NCBI RefSeq assembly: GCF_031846515.1
Contig: NZ_JAVRHO010000013.1
Coordinates: forward strand, 1 to 64,000
Length of the DNA: 64,000 nucleotides
DNA from: Autumnicola lenta
GTDB taxonomy: Bacteria > Bacteroidota > Bacteroidia > Flavobacteriales > Flavobacteriaceae
Reading direction: 5' to 3'
Part shown: positions 1 through 9,200 of the stretch, piece after piece
How positions within the stretch are numbered: position 1 is the first letter of the stretch
How the letters are laid out: each line of letters begins with the position of its first letter
The notes under the pieces: generated by a model
Databases searched by the model: none
What the model was told of the DNA's origin: nothing
The model's input: the letters and a program-made list of their open reading frames with translations, nothing else
Program-made: the position numbers and the translations under genes

Positions 1-2
1 TT

Positions 3-660
3 GGTGCCAAGGCCAGTAATACACCGGCATTTTACAGTTATAGGAATTATGCAGACTTTGCTCTGGGCACGTGGCATCCAAAAGGAGGCATGTATGAGGT
101 GATTAAAAGCATTAAAGCGCTTGCAGAATCGCTGGTCCATACAAATGCTTCTGTAGAAAAGATCAACCTTACGGGAGATTCAGCTACCGGCATTGCGATA
201 AATGGAAAGGAAATAACATCTGAAATTGTCCTTAGCGGGGCAGACTATCACCACACCGAGATCTTACTTCCGGAATATAAAAGACAGTAACCGGAAAAAT
301 ACTGGGAGAAGAAAATTTTCGCGCCTTCTTCCCTGCTTTTCTATGTTGGTTTTGACAAGAAAATTAAAAACGTTGCACACCACACCTTGTTTTTTCACAC
401 AAATTTTAAAAAACATGCCGATGCTATTTATGATAATCCCAGGTGGCCGGAGAATCCTCTCTTCTATGCCAGTTTCCGTTCTGTTACAGATGTTGAGAAT
501 GCTCCAGAGAAAAGAATCTGGTATATTTTTAATTCCGTTAGCACCGGGAATTGAAGATACACCAGAATTAAGAGAAGCGTTTTTTCAAAAAATCCTGGGC
601 CGCTTTGAAAAATTAACAAAGCAGGAAGTAAAAAATAATATTATTGAGGTCAGTAGTTAG
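3..660 (+). pseudogene. crtI: Decayed phytoene desaturase (CrtI-like), left end outside the window
   Basis: The reading frame from position 3 encodes a CrtI-type middle region (TWHPKGGMYEVIKSI, SGADYHHTE), the FAD-dependent amine-oxidase family that desaturates phytoene in carotenoid synthesis. It is broken three ways. There is an in-frame TAA at 288-290 where a codon also seems lost. Family-like sequence then resumes in the same frame (KYWEKKIFAPSSLLFYVGF). A frameshift near 510 moves the remainder (FLIPLAPGIEDTPELRE) into another frame, which stops at 660. The C-terminal quarter, roughly 130 residues of a normal protein, has no counterpart downstream. Several independent lesions argue for a real pseudogene rather than one sequencing error. 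It is chromosomal, just outside the ICE. Confidence 0.85.
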
Positions 661-820
661 TTACATATAATTTGCTTGTGATACACTTTATCCTTGTTGA
701 CAATTTTAGTTATTAAATTATCAAAGATTGTTGCCTTACTCTTTGAGCGGTTGATCCTAATACAGAACTCATTAAAATATCTATTGATATTAAAATTACT
801 AACCTCAATAAAAATAAAAA

Positions 821-848
821 ACCCCGTAAACAGTGAAGTTTACGGGGT
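821..848 (-). terminator. Intrinsic terminator of the host tRNA-Leu
   Basis: An 11-bp stem (ACCCCGTAAAC at 821-831, GTTTACGGGGT at 838-848) with a 6-nt loop lies directly downstream, on the minus strand, of the stranded 3' half of the host tRNA-Leu. A/T runs on both sides would let it work in both directions. Confidence 0.8.
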
Positions 849-874
849 TTTAGTTTCATTTGTTATACAAAAAG

Positions 875-927
875 TACTCGAGGCGGGAATCGAACCCGCA
901 CTTCCGAAGAAACTGGATTTTGAATCC
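875..927 (-). tRNA. 3' half of the disrupted host tRNA-Leu(CAA), attL
   Basis: Read on the minus strand this gives the anticodon-loop end, variable arm, T arm (GCGGG TTCGATT CCCGC) and acceptor strand CTCGAGT of a leucine tRNA. CCA is not encoded. The acceptor pairs with GCTCGAG of the 5' half at 57042-57048 and not with the intact tRNA at 56898-56980 (GCCGAAG). The two outer halves were therefore one gene before the element inserted. The shared core TGGATTTTGAATCC is at 914-927. Confidence 0.9.
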
Positions 928-1029
928 TGCGTTTTTAATGATAAATTAAACTAATTATACTTATAAACAATTGATTAACAGAAATGTAATTTTTATTAAT
1001 TTCATTTGATATGGTTTAAAATCAAAGTT

Positions 1030-1049
1030 TGTTGTACCTATGTTGTACC
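1030..1049. repeat. Left copy of a 20-bp end repeat, possible integrase arm site
   Basis: The sequence TGTTGTACCTATGTTGTACC is two tandem TGTTGTACC units 11 bp apart. It recurs exactly at 56835-56854 in the same orientation. It lies about 100 bp inside the left core and just upstream of the integrase start. Its position near both ends fits arm-type integrase binding sites, which is an inference. Confidence 0.6.
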
Positions 1050-1085
1050 AAAAATGATTATCTTTATAGTTCTAAAATCAAAGAG

Positions 1086-2300
1086 GTGACGTCAAATGCA
1101 AAAATAGTACTCAGAAAAAAACCCAATAAAGAAGGACTGTATCCACTGGCGGTTCGTATTACAAAGAATCGCCGTTCAAACTATCATTATATAGGTCATT
1201 ATATAAATTTAAAAGATTGGGATGAGAAAAATATCCGAGTTAGGAAATCACATCTGAATGCAGATAGTCTCAATGGCTTATTAACCACTAAACTTTCTGA
1301 AGCTAATAAGATGCTAATTGATTTGCAATCGGGGAAAAAGGATATATCAGCTAATCAAATAAAACAGAAACTGTATGCCTCTTCTGAATCTATTACTTTC
1401 TTTGAGGTTGCAAAAGATTTTCTTGATGAACTAGAAGCAAATAAGAAATTGTCAAGACTCTCTACCGATAAGGCTCGCGTTAACCACGTATTGAACTTTT
1501 CCAAATCAAAGCAGCTTACCTTTCAGGAAATAGATGAACAATTTTTAAGGAAATTTAAAATCTACTTACGTAAAAAACACAGCCTATCAGAAAGGTCAAT
1601 AGTAAATAATCTTATAGTGATTAGGACTATCTATAATAGAGCTATTAAATTGGATATAGTAGATAGAAAACTCTATCCCTTCGGTTCTGATAAAATACGA
1701 ATTAAATTCCCAGAAACCGAAAAAATAGGTCTAACCAGAAATGAGGTCATAAAACTTGAATCCGTTAAAAATCTGAATGAAAACGAAACTCACGCTCGAA
1801 ATGTTTGGCTTTTTAGTTTTTATTTTGCTGGAATTCGAGTAGCTGACGTATTGAAAATTCGCTGGAGCGACATTTATGATGAAAGGCTTCATTATCGTAT
1901 GAATAAGAATTCAAAATTGTTATCCCTTAAAATCCCCGGTAAAATATTTCCGATTTTGGAATACTATCAGGACAATAAACAAAATGATGATGATTTTATA
2001 TTTCCTGAAATGAAAAAGGCAAATTTAAAAGATGCCAAAGATGTCTATGCTAAAACAAAAACAGCCAACAAAAAATTCAACAAATATTTGTTATCCGTTG
2101 CAGAACAGGCCGAAATATCAAAAAAAGTCACAATGCACATAGCACGACATACCTTTGGAAACATATCAGAGGATAAAATTCCGATCAATATGCTTCAAAA
2201 ACTATATAGGCATTCATCAATTACTACCACAATAAATTACCAATCTAACTTTATGCATAAAGATACCGATGAGGCATTGGATAGTGTGATTAATTTCTAA
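1086..2300 (+). CDS. int: Tyrosine-type site-specific integrase of the ICE
   Basis: Catalyses integration and excision at the tRNA-Leu core by tyrosine recombinase chemistry. With the GTG start at 1086 the protein is 404 residues, close to the usual length for Bacteroidetes ICE integrases. It opens with an arm-binding domain (AKIVLRKKPNKEGLYPLAVR), then a SAM-like core-binding region (about 100-200), then the catalytic domain. Catalytic residues visible are R251 (GIRVADVL), H351 and R354 (HIARHTF), H376 (YRHSS) and Y385 (INYQ). A longer in-frame TTG start at 1029 lies within the 20-bp repeat and adds residues that do not look like the family, so GTG 1086 is preferred. The gene lies about 160 bp from the left core, the usual place for an ICE integrase. 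Confidence 0.93.
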   Translation: MTSNAKIVLRKKPNKEGLYPLAVRITKNRRSNYHYIGHYINLKDWDEKNIRVRKSHLNADSLNGLLTTKLSEANKMLIDLQSGKKDISANQIKQKLYASSESITFFEVAKDFLDELEANKKLSRLSTDKARVNHVLNFSKSKQLTFQEIDEQFLRKFKIYLRKKHSLSERSIVNNLIVIRTIYNRAIKLDIVDRKLYPFGSDKIRIKFPETEKIGLTRNEVIKLESVKNLNENETHARNVWLFSFYFAGIRVADVLKIRWSDIYDERLHYRMNKNSKLLSLKIPGKIFPILEYYQDNKQNDDDFIFPEMKKANLKDAKDVYAKTKTANKKFNKYLLSVAEQAEISKKVTMHIARHTFGNISEDKIPINMLQKLYRHSSITTTINYQSNFMHKDTDEALDSVINF

Positions 2301-2303
2301 ATA

Positions 2304-2520
2304 GATATTCACACCGAAGGCATTTCAAATGCATGGATAAGCAATATTTGTGATAAAAAAGACACTGCTACTGCTATTGACACTTATGAAGAATTAAAAA
2401 GCATTACCACAATGTTGGCAAGTACATTGGCGGGTCTGATCTGGTTTTATGATAGTCCTGAAATTACCTTTATCGTTAGTGGAACAGGGGTTGTAATTGC
2501 TATAGTATATTTTATGTGGA
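2304..2520 (+). pseudogene. C-terminal remnant of an MFS transporter
   Basis: This frame, entered without a start codon four bases after the integrase stop, reads EGISNAWISN, then KKDTATAIDTYEELKSI and an end with one hydrophobic segment (ASTLAGLIWFY, then a glycine/valine-rich stretch). It resembles the last two helices of a major facilitator transporter of the kind common in Bacteroidetes. Similarity stops near 2520, where the sequence becomes the antisense of the next remnant. I read it as a fragment left by deletion or recombination. Confidence 0.55.
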
Positions 2521-2808
2521 TGCCATACAGAAGAACGCTGCAAATGCTGTAATTGTGCCTTTCCCGTAGGCCTTTTTCAGGAACATAGCTATCCCCCCTG
2601 CGGAAGGATAAGCATCGGCCATTTTAATATATGAATAAGCACTAAATCCCGAAATTACTCCACCCACTATAAATGATAGTGCGAAATATTGTCCGGAGAG
2701 TTCAGCGATTTGCCCCAGAAGGGCAAAAATACCTGCTCCAATCATTACTCCAGTACCCATAGCAACGGTATTGCCAAGACTAAGGCTTCCTTTCTTATAA
2801 TCACTCAT
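2521..2808 (-). pseudogene. N-terminal remnant of an APC-family amino acid permease
   Basis: The first roughly 95 residues match the start of an APC-superfamily permease: the TM1 motif GTGVMIGAGIFALLG, a glycine-rich TM2, then YSYIKMADAYPSAGG. Members are normally about 430 residues. This one stops after about 98, the last few residues coming from the neighbouring MFS remnant. A full-length member of the same superfamily is at 21284-22600. The break near 2520 joins two unrelated truncated transporters tail to tail. Confidence 0.7.
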
Positions 2809-2927
2809 AAAACAATTTTTAAATAGAACATCACTTCAATAAAATCTCTTGATTTTGACCTATAGGTATTTTTTAAGCGCTTTTACCTATTCTTATATCC
2901 ATGAGCCATCTTTTTTATTGTAACTTT

Positions 2928-3152
2928 TTAGCAATAATTAGAAAACCCGCAAGTATTATTTTGTTGGATAGGAGGACAGGGTACGCTGCCATAAGAACAG
3001 AATACACAACAATCACCCTCTTTGGGTTTTAAAACCTCTTTACATTGCTCGCATTCATAAAAGAACTGGCAGGCATCTGTAGGCATTTCTTCTGTCTTGG
3101 AATGTCCGCAATCTGGACAAGTTATAGTTGATTCAATTATAAAGGAATTCAT
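2928..3152 (-). CDS. GDCCVxC-type small cysteine-rich protein of the mercury operon
   Basis: A 74-residue protein with an N-terminal zinc-ribbon-like pair (CPDCGH and CEQC) and the signature EGDCCVFCSYG, followed by CPP and further cysteines near the C-terminus. The GDCCVxC family is known next to mercury transport genes in Bacteroidetes and Proteobacteria and is presumed to bind or pass Hg(II). It is the last gene of the minus-strand operon arsR-merTP-oxidoreductase-this gene, 20 bases after the oxidoreductase. No membrane segment is visible, so a soluble metal-handling role is likely. That role is inferred. Confidence 0.8.
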   Translation of the reverse strand: MNSFIIESTITCPDCGHSKTEEMPTDACQFFYECEQCKEVLKPKEGDCCVFCSYGSVPCPPIQQNNTCGFSNYC

Positions 3153-3172
3153 TTTTTTATTTTTTTAATTAA

Positions 3173-4519
3173 TCATACCATATATACAACATCTGAACTT
3201 GATGAAGGATAGGTTAAGATTATGGTTTTTAAATCTTTGGAAGTAAATCCGGCTTTTATAGCCATGGCAAATAAATTTATAATTTCCTCGGCGTGAGGGC
3301 CAATGAGATGTGCTCCCAAAATTTTTCCGGTTTCTTTCTCGATGAGAGTCTTATAGGCATAGGTTTTCTCGTTGATCCTTTTTGCGGTAAACCAGTCGGG
3401 AACACGATCCTTGTTTACCTTAAAGTTTAAACCTTTTTTAACAGCTTCTTCTTCAGAAAATCCTACCGAAGCCATTGTGGGCAGTGTAAAAACCACAGTG
3501 GGAATGGCGGTATAATCTGGTTTTTTAATGTTGCCTTTTAATATATTGGATGCTACAATATGTCCTTCCATAACTGCAACAGGTGTAAGGGGAATACCAT
3601 CTGTATCTGCTGCATCCCCGGCAGCATAGACATTTGGATTAGTGGTGCTTTGCAAATATTCATTCACTTCAACTCCTTTTTCACCAAAGGCAACATTGGC
3701 TTTTTCCAGGTCCATATCAAAAATGGCAGGAGACCTTCCTGCAGAATTAATCACCTGCGCCGCCTCCCATTTCTTTTCCCCGCTTTCACCTTTTCCGGTC
3801 ACGCAAAAAGCCCCATTCGCCTTTTCAATCGCGGTAACATTGGTATTCAAAACTAGTTGTATACCCATTTGTTTGGTAGCTTCAGTTAATTGATCTACTA
3901 TGAAAGGATCAAAATTTTCAAGCGGTCTTCTCCCTTTGTGAACGATTGTCACTTTGCTGCCAAAACGGGCAGCCATATGTGCAAATTCAAAAGCGATGTA
4001 CCCACCGCCAATAAACAGCAAAGAGGATGGCAGGAACTGGAAATTCAGAAAATCTGTACTGTCCATAGCGTACTCCTCCCCGGGTATTTCCAGCTCTCTC
4101 GGTTTTGCACCCGTGGCTATTATAATCTTTCCGGCTTCTATAGTTTCATTTCCTACCTGCAATTGAGTTTCAGAAATAAATTTTGCTGATCTATGAAAGG
4201 TATCAATTTTGTTTTTTTCGTAACTTTTTTCAATTTTAGGCGGCATAGCATCCACAAAATCCTGTTTAAATTTCATTGCTTCCTGCCAGTAGATAGCTGG
4301 TACTTCAGAAATTTGCTTCTCGTGTAGATTATCAGCCAAATGTTTTACTTCAGTAGGGCCGAGCATGATCTTTTTGGGATCACATCCACGAAGAGCGCAG
4401 GTACCACCATAGGGCAATTTATCTGTGATTCCCACCCTAAGCCCTTTAGAAGCACATTTATTGGCAATATTCATTCCTGCCATTCCGGAACCTATCACAA
4501 AAACATCATAATTTTTCAT
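3173..4519 (-). CDS. Mercuric-reductase-like FAD/NAD(P)-disulfide oxidoreductase
   Basis: A 448-residue class-I pyridine nucleotide-disulfide oxidoreductase: FAD-binding GSGMAG (residues 11-16), redox-active pair C41/C46 in GGTCALRGCDPKK, NAD(P)-binding GGGYIAFEF, second FAD motif AAGDAADTDG, and a C-terminal dimerisation domain. Its place in a mercury operon suggests Hg(II) reduction or a thiol-reducing support role. It has no N-terminal HMA domain and lacks the C-terminal Cys pair of classical MerA. The usual HPxxxE catalytic end is replaced by YPSSSSD. The family is certain and the substrate is not. The gap from merTP is 15 bases, so co-transcription is likely. Confidence 0.85.
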   Translation of the reverse strand: MKNYDVFVIGSGMAGMNIANKCASKGLRVGITDKLPYGGTCALRGCDPKKIMLGPTEVKHLADNLHEKQISEVPAIYWQEAMKFKQDFVDAMPPKIEKSYEKNKIDTFHRSAKFISETQLQVGNETIEAGKIIIATGAKPRELEIPGEEYAMDSTDFLNFQFLPSSLLFIGGGYIAFEFAHMAARFGSKVTIVHKGRRPLENFDPFIVDQLTEATKQMGIQLVLNTNVTAIEKANGAFCVTGKGESGEKKWEAAQVINSAGRSPAIFDMDLEKANVAFGEKGVEVNEYLQSTTNPNVYAAGDAADTDGIPLTPVAVMEGHIVASNILKGNIKKPDYTAIPTVVFTLPTMASVGFSEEEAVKKGLNFKVNKDRVPDWFTAKRINEKTYAYKTLIEKETGKILGAHLIGPHAEEIINLFAMAIKAGFTSKDLKTIILTYPSSSSDVVYMV

Positions 4520-4534
4520 CTGGTTCTTTTTAAG

Positions 4535-5143
4535 TTACTTATCAACTACCTTATAACCGGTACTGCTTATAGCACTAATAATTGCAGCCTTATCTACTTT
4601 TGTTTTGTCATATTCGACTACCGTATTGGCATTTTCATAATTTGCCTTTACCGAAATAATGCCATCAAGTTTATTGACTTCATTTTCCACAGGGGCTTCA
4701 CATCCTGCGCAGGTCATTCCTTCTACAACAAATACCTCCTTAACAATATTTGATTGTGAAACATAGACTATTTCCTTGGTAGGTTGGCTGTAAAATACTT
4801 CGGAGTAAGTGGGAAAAGCCAGCATGAGCCCTGCAAATAATGTTACAATCAGTAAAAACTTCTTTGACTGCAGAAATGTTGGTTTTTCATCTTCTGCACA
4901 TCCGCAATCACTTTCAGCTTCTTTTTTAGATCTTAGTTTTTGATACCAGGCCAGGCCCAGAACTAAAACCGTGAGCGCAATTAAATACGGCCGGAAAGGT
5001 TCCATCCACGAAAAGGTAGTAGCCATTCCACTCGTGCCCACGACCAAAGCAAGAACTGGTGCAATACAACATAAAGATGCTGCTGTTGCCGCTACTACAC
5101 CGCTTAAAGCAGCTTTATTGGATCTATTTTGAGATGCATCCAT
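4535..5143 (-). CDS. merTP: Mercuric transport fusion protein MerTP
   Basis: A 202-residue inner-membrane protein. The first part is MerT-like: TM1 carries the vicinal pair C25/C26 (SLCCIAPV), followed by more hydrophobic helices and a cytoplasmic loop with C80/C82 (DCGC). The C-terminal 70 residues form an HMA/MerP-like domain with GMTCAGC (C145, C148). MerT takes up Hg(II) from the periplasm through such cysteine pairs, and in Bacteroidetes the MerP part is often fused as here. The gene begins one base after the arsR stop, showing tight coupling, and is followed by the oxidoreductase that would receive the metal. Confidence 0.92.
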   Translation of the reverse strand: MDASQNRSNKAALSGVVAATAASLCCIAPVLALVVGTSGMATTFSWMEPFRPYLIALTVLVLGLAWYQKLRSKKEAESDCGCAEDEKPTFLQSKKFLLIVTLFAGLMLAFPTYSEVFYSQPTKEIVYVSQSNIVKEVFVVEGMTCAGCEAPVENEVNKLDGIISVKANYENANTVVEYDKTKVDKAAIISAISSTGYKVVDK

Positions 5144-5144
5144 T

Positions 5145-5516
5145 TTAAGCGGATTTTCTTGATGATTTAATTGAACTCAAAATGTTATCCAGAACCTGGG
5201 TTTCAGAATTTACCAGCGAATAATATAAAGTTTGCCCCTCCCTTCTGGAGACAATAAAGCCGGCGTCTTTAATTTTTCGAATATGTTGCGAAATCGCCGG
5301 CATACTCATTTTTAAAATGTCTGCTATATCACAGGGACATAATTCCTTCTCCATGTTTAAAAGGAAGAGAATCTTTAAACGCACCTCATTACCGGCAATA
5401 GAAAGGAGTTTTGTCATCTGCTGGAAACCGTTGTCCAAACTTTCAATTGTTGCCTGACAATTCAATAGCTGTGTATGGTTAGCTTCAGCACGTGTACAGA
5501 TTATTTCAAGTTTCAT
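5145..5516 (-). CDS. ArsR/SmtB-family metal-responsive repressor of the mercury operon
   Basis: A 123-residue winged-helix repressor. The HTH core reads VRLKILFLL followed by ADILKMSMPAISQHI, then a wing with GQTLYYSL. A CxC pair (C60, C62 in KELCPCD) lies at the start of the recognition region, the usual alpha-3 metal-sensing site of ArsR proteins, and C7 and C20 could contribute. It is the first gene of the operon and presumably represses it until metal binds. An imperfect palindrome at 5554-5575 just upstream is a possible operator. In Bacteroidetes mercury operons an ArsR protein often takes the place of MerR. Confidence 0.88.
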   Translation of the reverse strand: MKLEIICTRAEANHTQLLNCQATIESLDNGFQQMTKLLSIAGNEVRLKILFLLNMEKELCPCDIADILKMSMPAISQHIRKIKDAGFIVSRREGQTLYYSLVNSETQVLDNILSSIKSSRKSA

Positions 5517-5553
5517 AAAAAATTTTAAAGCTGCTAAGATATAAATTATTTAT

Positions 5554-5575
5554 TATTTAAGCAACTTATTAAATA
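5554..5575 (-). promoter_or_regulatory. Candidate ArsR operator
   Basis: TATTTAA at 5554-5560 and TTAAATA at 5569-5575 form an inverted repeat about 40 bases upstream of the arsR start, in AT-rich DNA. Position and symmetry suit an ArsR-family site, but low complexity makes chance symmetry possible. Confidence 0.3.
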
Positions 5576-5789
5576 TGATAGAGAAATAGTGTATTATGTT
5601 GATATTCATCCCGCCAAATTTCTTCCAGGAATTACCTCAGTTTAATCCATTCTAAAAACTGGTTTAATATCTGATTTCTTCCGCTCAAATGGCCGCAGGC
5701 ATCGGTTTTAAATTTTCATTTCAATTCGCTAAATATTAGAAGTTCTACTTTTGCACTTCTGTTGCATTTAAATTTTTTATCTTTGTAAT

Positions 5790-6182
5790 GTGAAAATTCT
5801 AGCAACCACTTTTTTATCCGTCATTTTCTTGTTCCAATCTTCGGGACCAGTAACGGATTGGTGCTGTGAACTACTGAAAATACCAAATCTTGTTGAGCAT
5901 TATAAAGAACAATCGGCAGATACCGGTATTACTTTTTTTGATTTCATAGATTATCATTATGGGGATCAGAAAAAATTTCCGGGCCACGAGAAGGATAATC
6001 ATGATGGTGAACTTCCATTACAAGGCAACCACTCGTGTTATCATGGCATGGCCTATGTTGATTCGCCGAATCTTGAAACCTATTCCTTAGGAATTCCAGA
6101 AGCAAAAACTAATTCTTTATTCTACCAACCTCCATTTTCCTCGGCCAGTTTAGGTACTATCTTTCAACCACCCCAAGTTTAA
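5790..6182 (+). CDS. Small secreted histidine/cysteine-containing protein ahead of the RND pump
   Basis: A 130-residue protein with an N-terminal signal-like segment (KILATTFLSVIFLFQ), then DWCCELL, many His/Asp/Glu residues (DYHYGDQKKFPGHEKDNHDG) and a C-terminal PP-containing end (YQPPF, FQPPQV). Small secreted proteins with CC and PP motifs often precede CzcA/CusA genes in Bacteroidetes and are thought to handle periplasmic metal. I do not recognise a named family with certainty. The start is GTG at 5790, since the signal sequence begins there. TATCTTTG at 5778-5785 looks like a Bacteroidetes -7 element and would imply an almost leaderless message. Confidence 0.65.
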   Translation: MKILATTFLSVIFLFQSSGPVTDWCCELLKIPNLVEHYKEQSADTGITFFDFIDYHYGDQKKFPGHEKDNHDGELPLQGNHSCYHGMAYVDSPNLETYSLGIPEAKTNSLFYQPPFSSASLGTIFQPPQV

Positions 6183-6275
6183 TTTAACTTTTGTGATAGG
6201 ATAATTATATCCTGACGCCATTGACTTCTTTAATGGCCATCTCATCTATTTACGTTGAATTAAATTCTATTATTA

Positions 6276-9200
6276 ATGATTAACAAAATTATAGCATTCT
6301 CTATAAACAACAAGTTTATAGTAGGACTGCTAACATTGGCACTTATAGGAGCCGGAATATGGTCGATGATGACCGTGAACCTGGGTTCAGTTCCTGATAT
6401 TACAAATAACCAGGTACAGGTGATTACCCAATCTCCCAGCTTAGGTACTGAAGATATTGAACAGTTTGTCACTTATCCGGTCGAACTGGCAATGGGTAAT
6501 CTCCCCGGGGTGACTGAATTACGATCTGTTTCCCGCTTTGGACTATCCGTGGTAACCATCGTCTTTGAAGATGACATGGGAACTTATTTGCCCCGGCAGC
6601 TGGTTCAGGAAAAATTGACAGAGCTGCAGGAAACCATTCCCGAAAACTTTGGTAGCCCAACTATGGGGCCTATTTCCACCGGGCTGGGACAGATTTATGA
6701 ATATACCATCCAGCCACAACCAGATTATGAAGAGGAGTATACTCCTACGGAGCTCCGAAGTATTCAGGACTGGATTATTAAGAGACAGCTGACACTCCTT
6801 GAAGGTGTTGTAGAAGTGAATTCCTTTGGAGGATACATCAAACAGTACGAAGTAGCTATTAGTCCTGAGAAATTAAATGCGCTGGATGTAAGCATCTCCC
6901 AGGTTTACGAGGCCCTGGCCCGGAACAATGTAAATACCGGGGGAGCCTACATTGAAAGGAACAGAATGTCCAACTTCATTCGGGGAGAAGGCCTGATCCA
7001 GTCTTTAGATGACATCAGGAAAATAGTGGTTACCAATGAAAACGGGATTCCTGTTACAGTTGGAAATATTGCCGAAAAAGTGAGTTTCGGAAGTCAGGTG
7101 CGTTATGGTGCTTTTACTCAGGATGGAGAGGAAGCTGTGGGCGGTATTATTATGATGCTGAGGGGCTCAAACCCCAATGCGGTAATACAGAGGGTCCAGG
7201 AAAGGATGGCGGAGGTAGAAGAATCCTTGCCGGAAGGACTTGAAATAAGGCCCATCATTGACCAAAGCGCCCTTATTGGAAGAACAACCGATACCGTGAC
7301 TAAAAACCTGTTGGAAGGTGCTTTAATCGTAATCTTTGCATTGGTATTCCTATTGGGGAGTTTGCGTGGGGGCCTCATTACAGCCACTACCATTCCGCTG
7401 TCCTTGCTCTTTGCCTTCATCCTGATGAAGCAGTTTGGGGTTTGGGCAAATTTAATGAGCCTGGGGGCCATTGACTTCGGGATAATTATTGATGGGGCGG
7501 TTATTATTATAGAAGGTGCCGTTTATGAAATCCATAAAAGGATCAAAGCCGGAAAAGTCAAATTTAATCAGGCGGTCATGGATGAGGTCGCTTACGATTC
7601 CGGAAGCACTATGATGGGGTCGGCATTTTTCGGCCAGGTTATCATCCTTATTGTGTTTACACCCATCTTGTTCCTAACAGGAGTGGAAGGCAAAATGTTC
7701 AAGCCAATGGCCTATACTTTTGGTTTTGCAATGATAGGTGCCATTATCTTGTGCCTTACCTACGTTCCTATGATGACGGCATTGTTTATGAAGCCGATTG
7801 AAAACAAGAAAAACTGGTATGGCAAGTTAGAACGCTGGCTGGAAAGAGTCAGTGATAAAATCATTGGTGGCATTCACCGTGCTTACCTTCCGCTCTTAAA
7901 AGCTTCCCTCCGCCTCAAAGCTGCGGTGATCATAGGATCTATTGTTTTATTGGGGGCTGCAGGCTATGTTTTTTCCGCGATGGGGGGAGAATTTATTCCG
8001 CAGCTGGATGAAGGGGACATTGCCATGCAAGCTTTAATCCGTCCAGGTAGTTCATTAAATGAATCTATTGAAGTCTCTAAAAAAATTGAGACCTTACTTT
8101 TGGACAACTTCCCGGAAATAGAGACAGCAACAGCCCGAATTGGGGTGGCCGATATTCCTACTGATCCCATGCCGATGGATATAGCAGATATGTACATCAT
8201 ACTCGAAAAAGACAGGGACAAATGGGTTTCTGCTGACACAAAAGAGGAACTCATTGAACAAATCCAGGACCTACTCAATAAAAACCTCACAGGTGTCAAC
8301 CTTGTTTTTACCCAACCTATAGAGCTAAGGTTTAATGAGCTATTGGAAGGGGTAAGAGAAGATATTGCGGTAAAACTCTATGGCGAGGATTTGGAAGTTC
8401 TATCCACTAAGGTTCAGGAAATGGCAGAGATTATTCAAACTGTACCCGGAACAGGAGATGTAAATGCAGAGAGAACTTCTGGTCTCCCACAAATGACGGT
8501 ACGCTACAATCGTGACAAGTTAGCACAGTACGGGCTGGAAATCGAAAAAATAAATGAATATATAAATACCGCTTTTGCAGGTGGAGTGGCAGGAGTGGTT
8601 TTTGAAGGAGAAAGACGTTTCGACCTGGTAGTGCGCTTTGATGAAGAGCACCGACAGAGTATTGAAGATATACGGACTTTATACATTGATCTGCCTAATG
8701 GTACCCAAGTCCCGATTAATGAAGTAGCTGATATCAGCTTTGTTCCCGGGCCAATGCAAATTTCCAGAGACGACACCTATCGCAGAACATACGTTGGGGT
8801 AAATGTGAGGGGCCGTGACGTAGAGTCGGTTGTGAATGATATTCAGGCAAAACTGGGTGCCGAACTGGATTTACCTCCAGGTTACTACATTTCTTATGGC
8901 GGTGAGTTTGAGAACCTTCAAAATGCCAAAGACCGCCTGATTATTGTGGTGCCTATCGCTCTCTTGCTGATATTCGTGCTGCTGTATTTTGCCCTGGGCT
9001 CATTCTCGCAGTCTATCATGATTTATATGGCCATTCCATTAGCGGCCATTGGGGGTGTTTTCGCCCTGTGGCTCCGGGACATGCCCTTTAGTATCTCTGC
9101 AGGTGTAGGCTTTATCGTGCTCTTTGGAGTGGCAGTACTTAACGGTCTGGTCCTGGTGAATCGCTTTAATTCATTAAAAGAAGAAGGCGTAACCAGTATC

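Noticed and set aside
694..954. 86-codon plus-strand frame over the left junction
   Set aside because: It runs through the host terminator and the antisense of the tRNA half; composition is noise.
3560..4189. Several plus-strand frames opposite the oxidoreductase gene
   Set aside because: Shadows of a strongly conserved minus-strand gene; no motif of their own.
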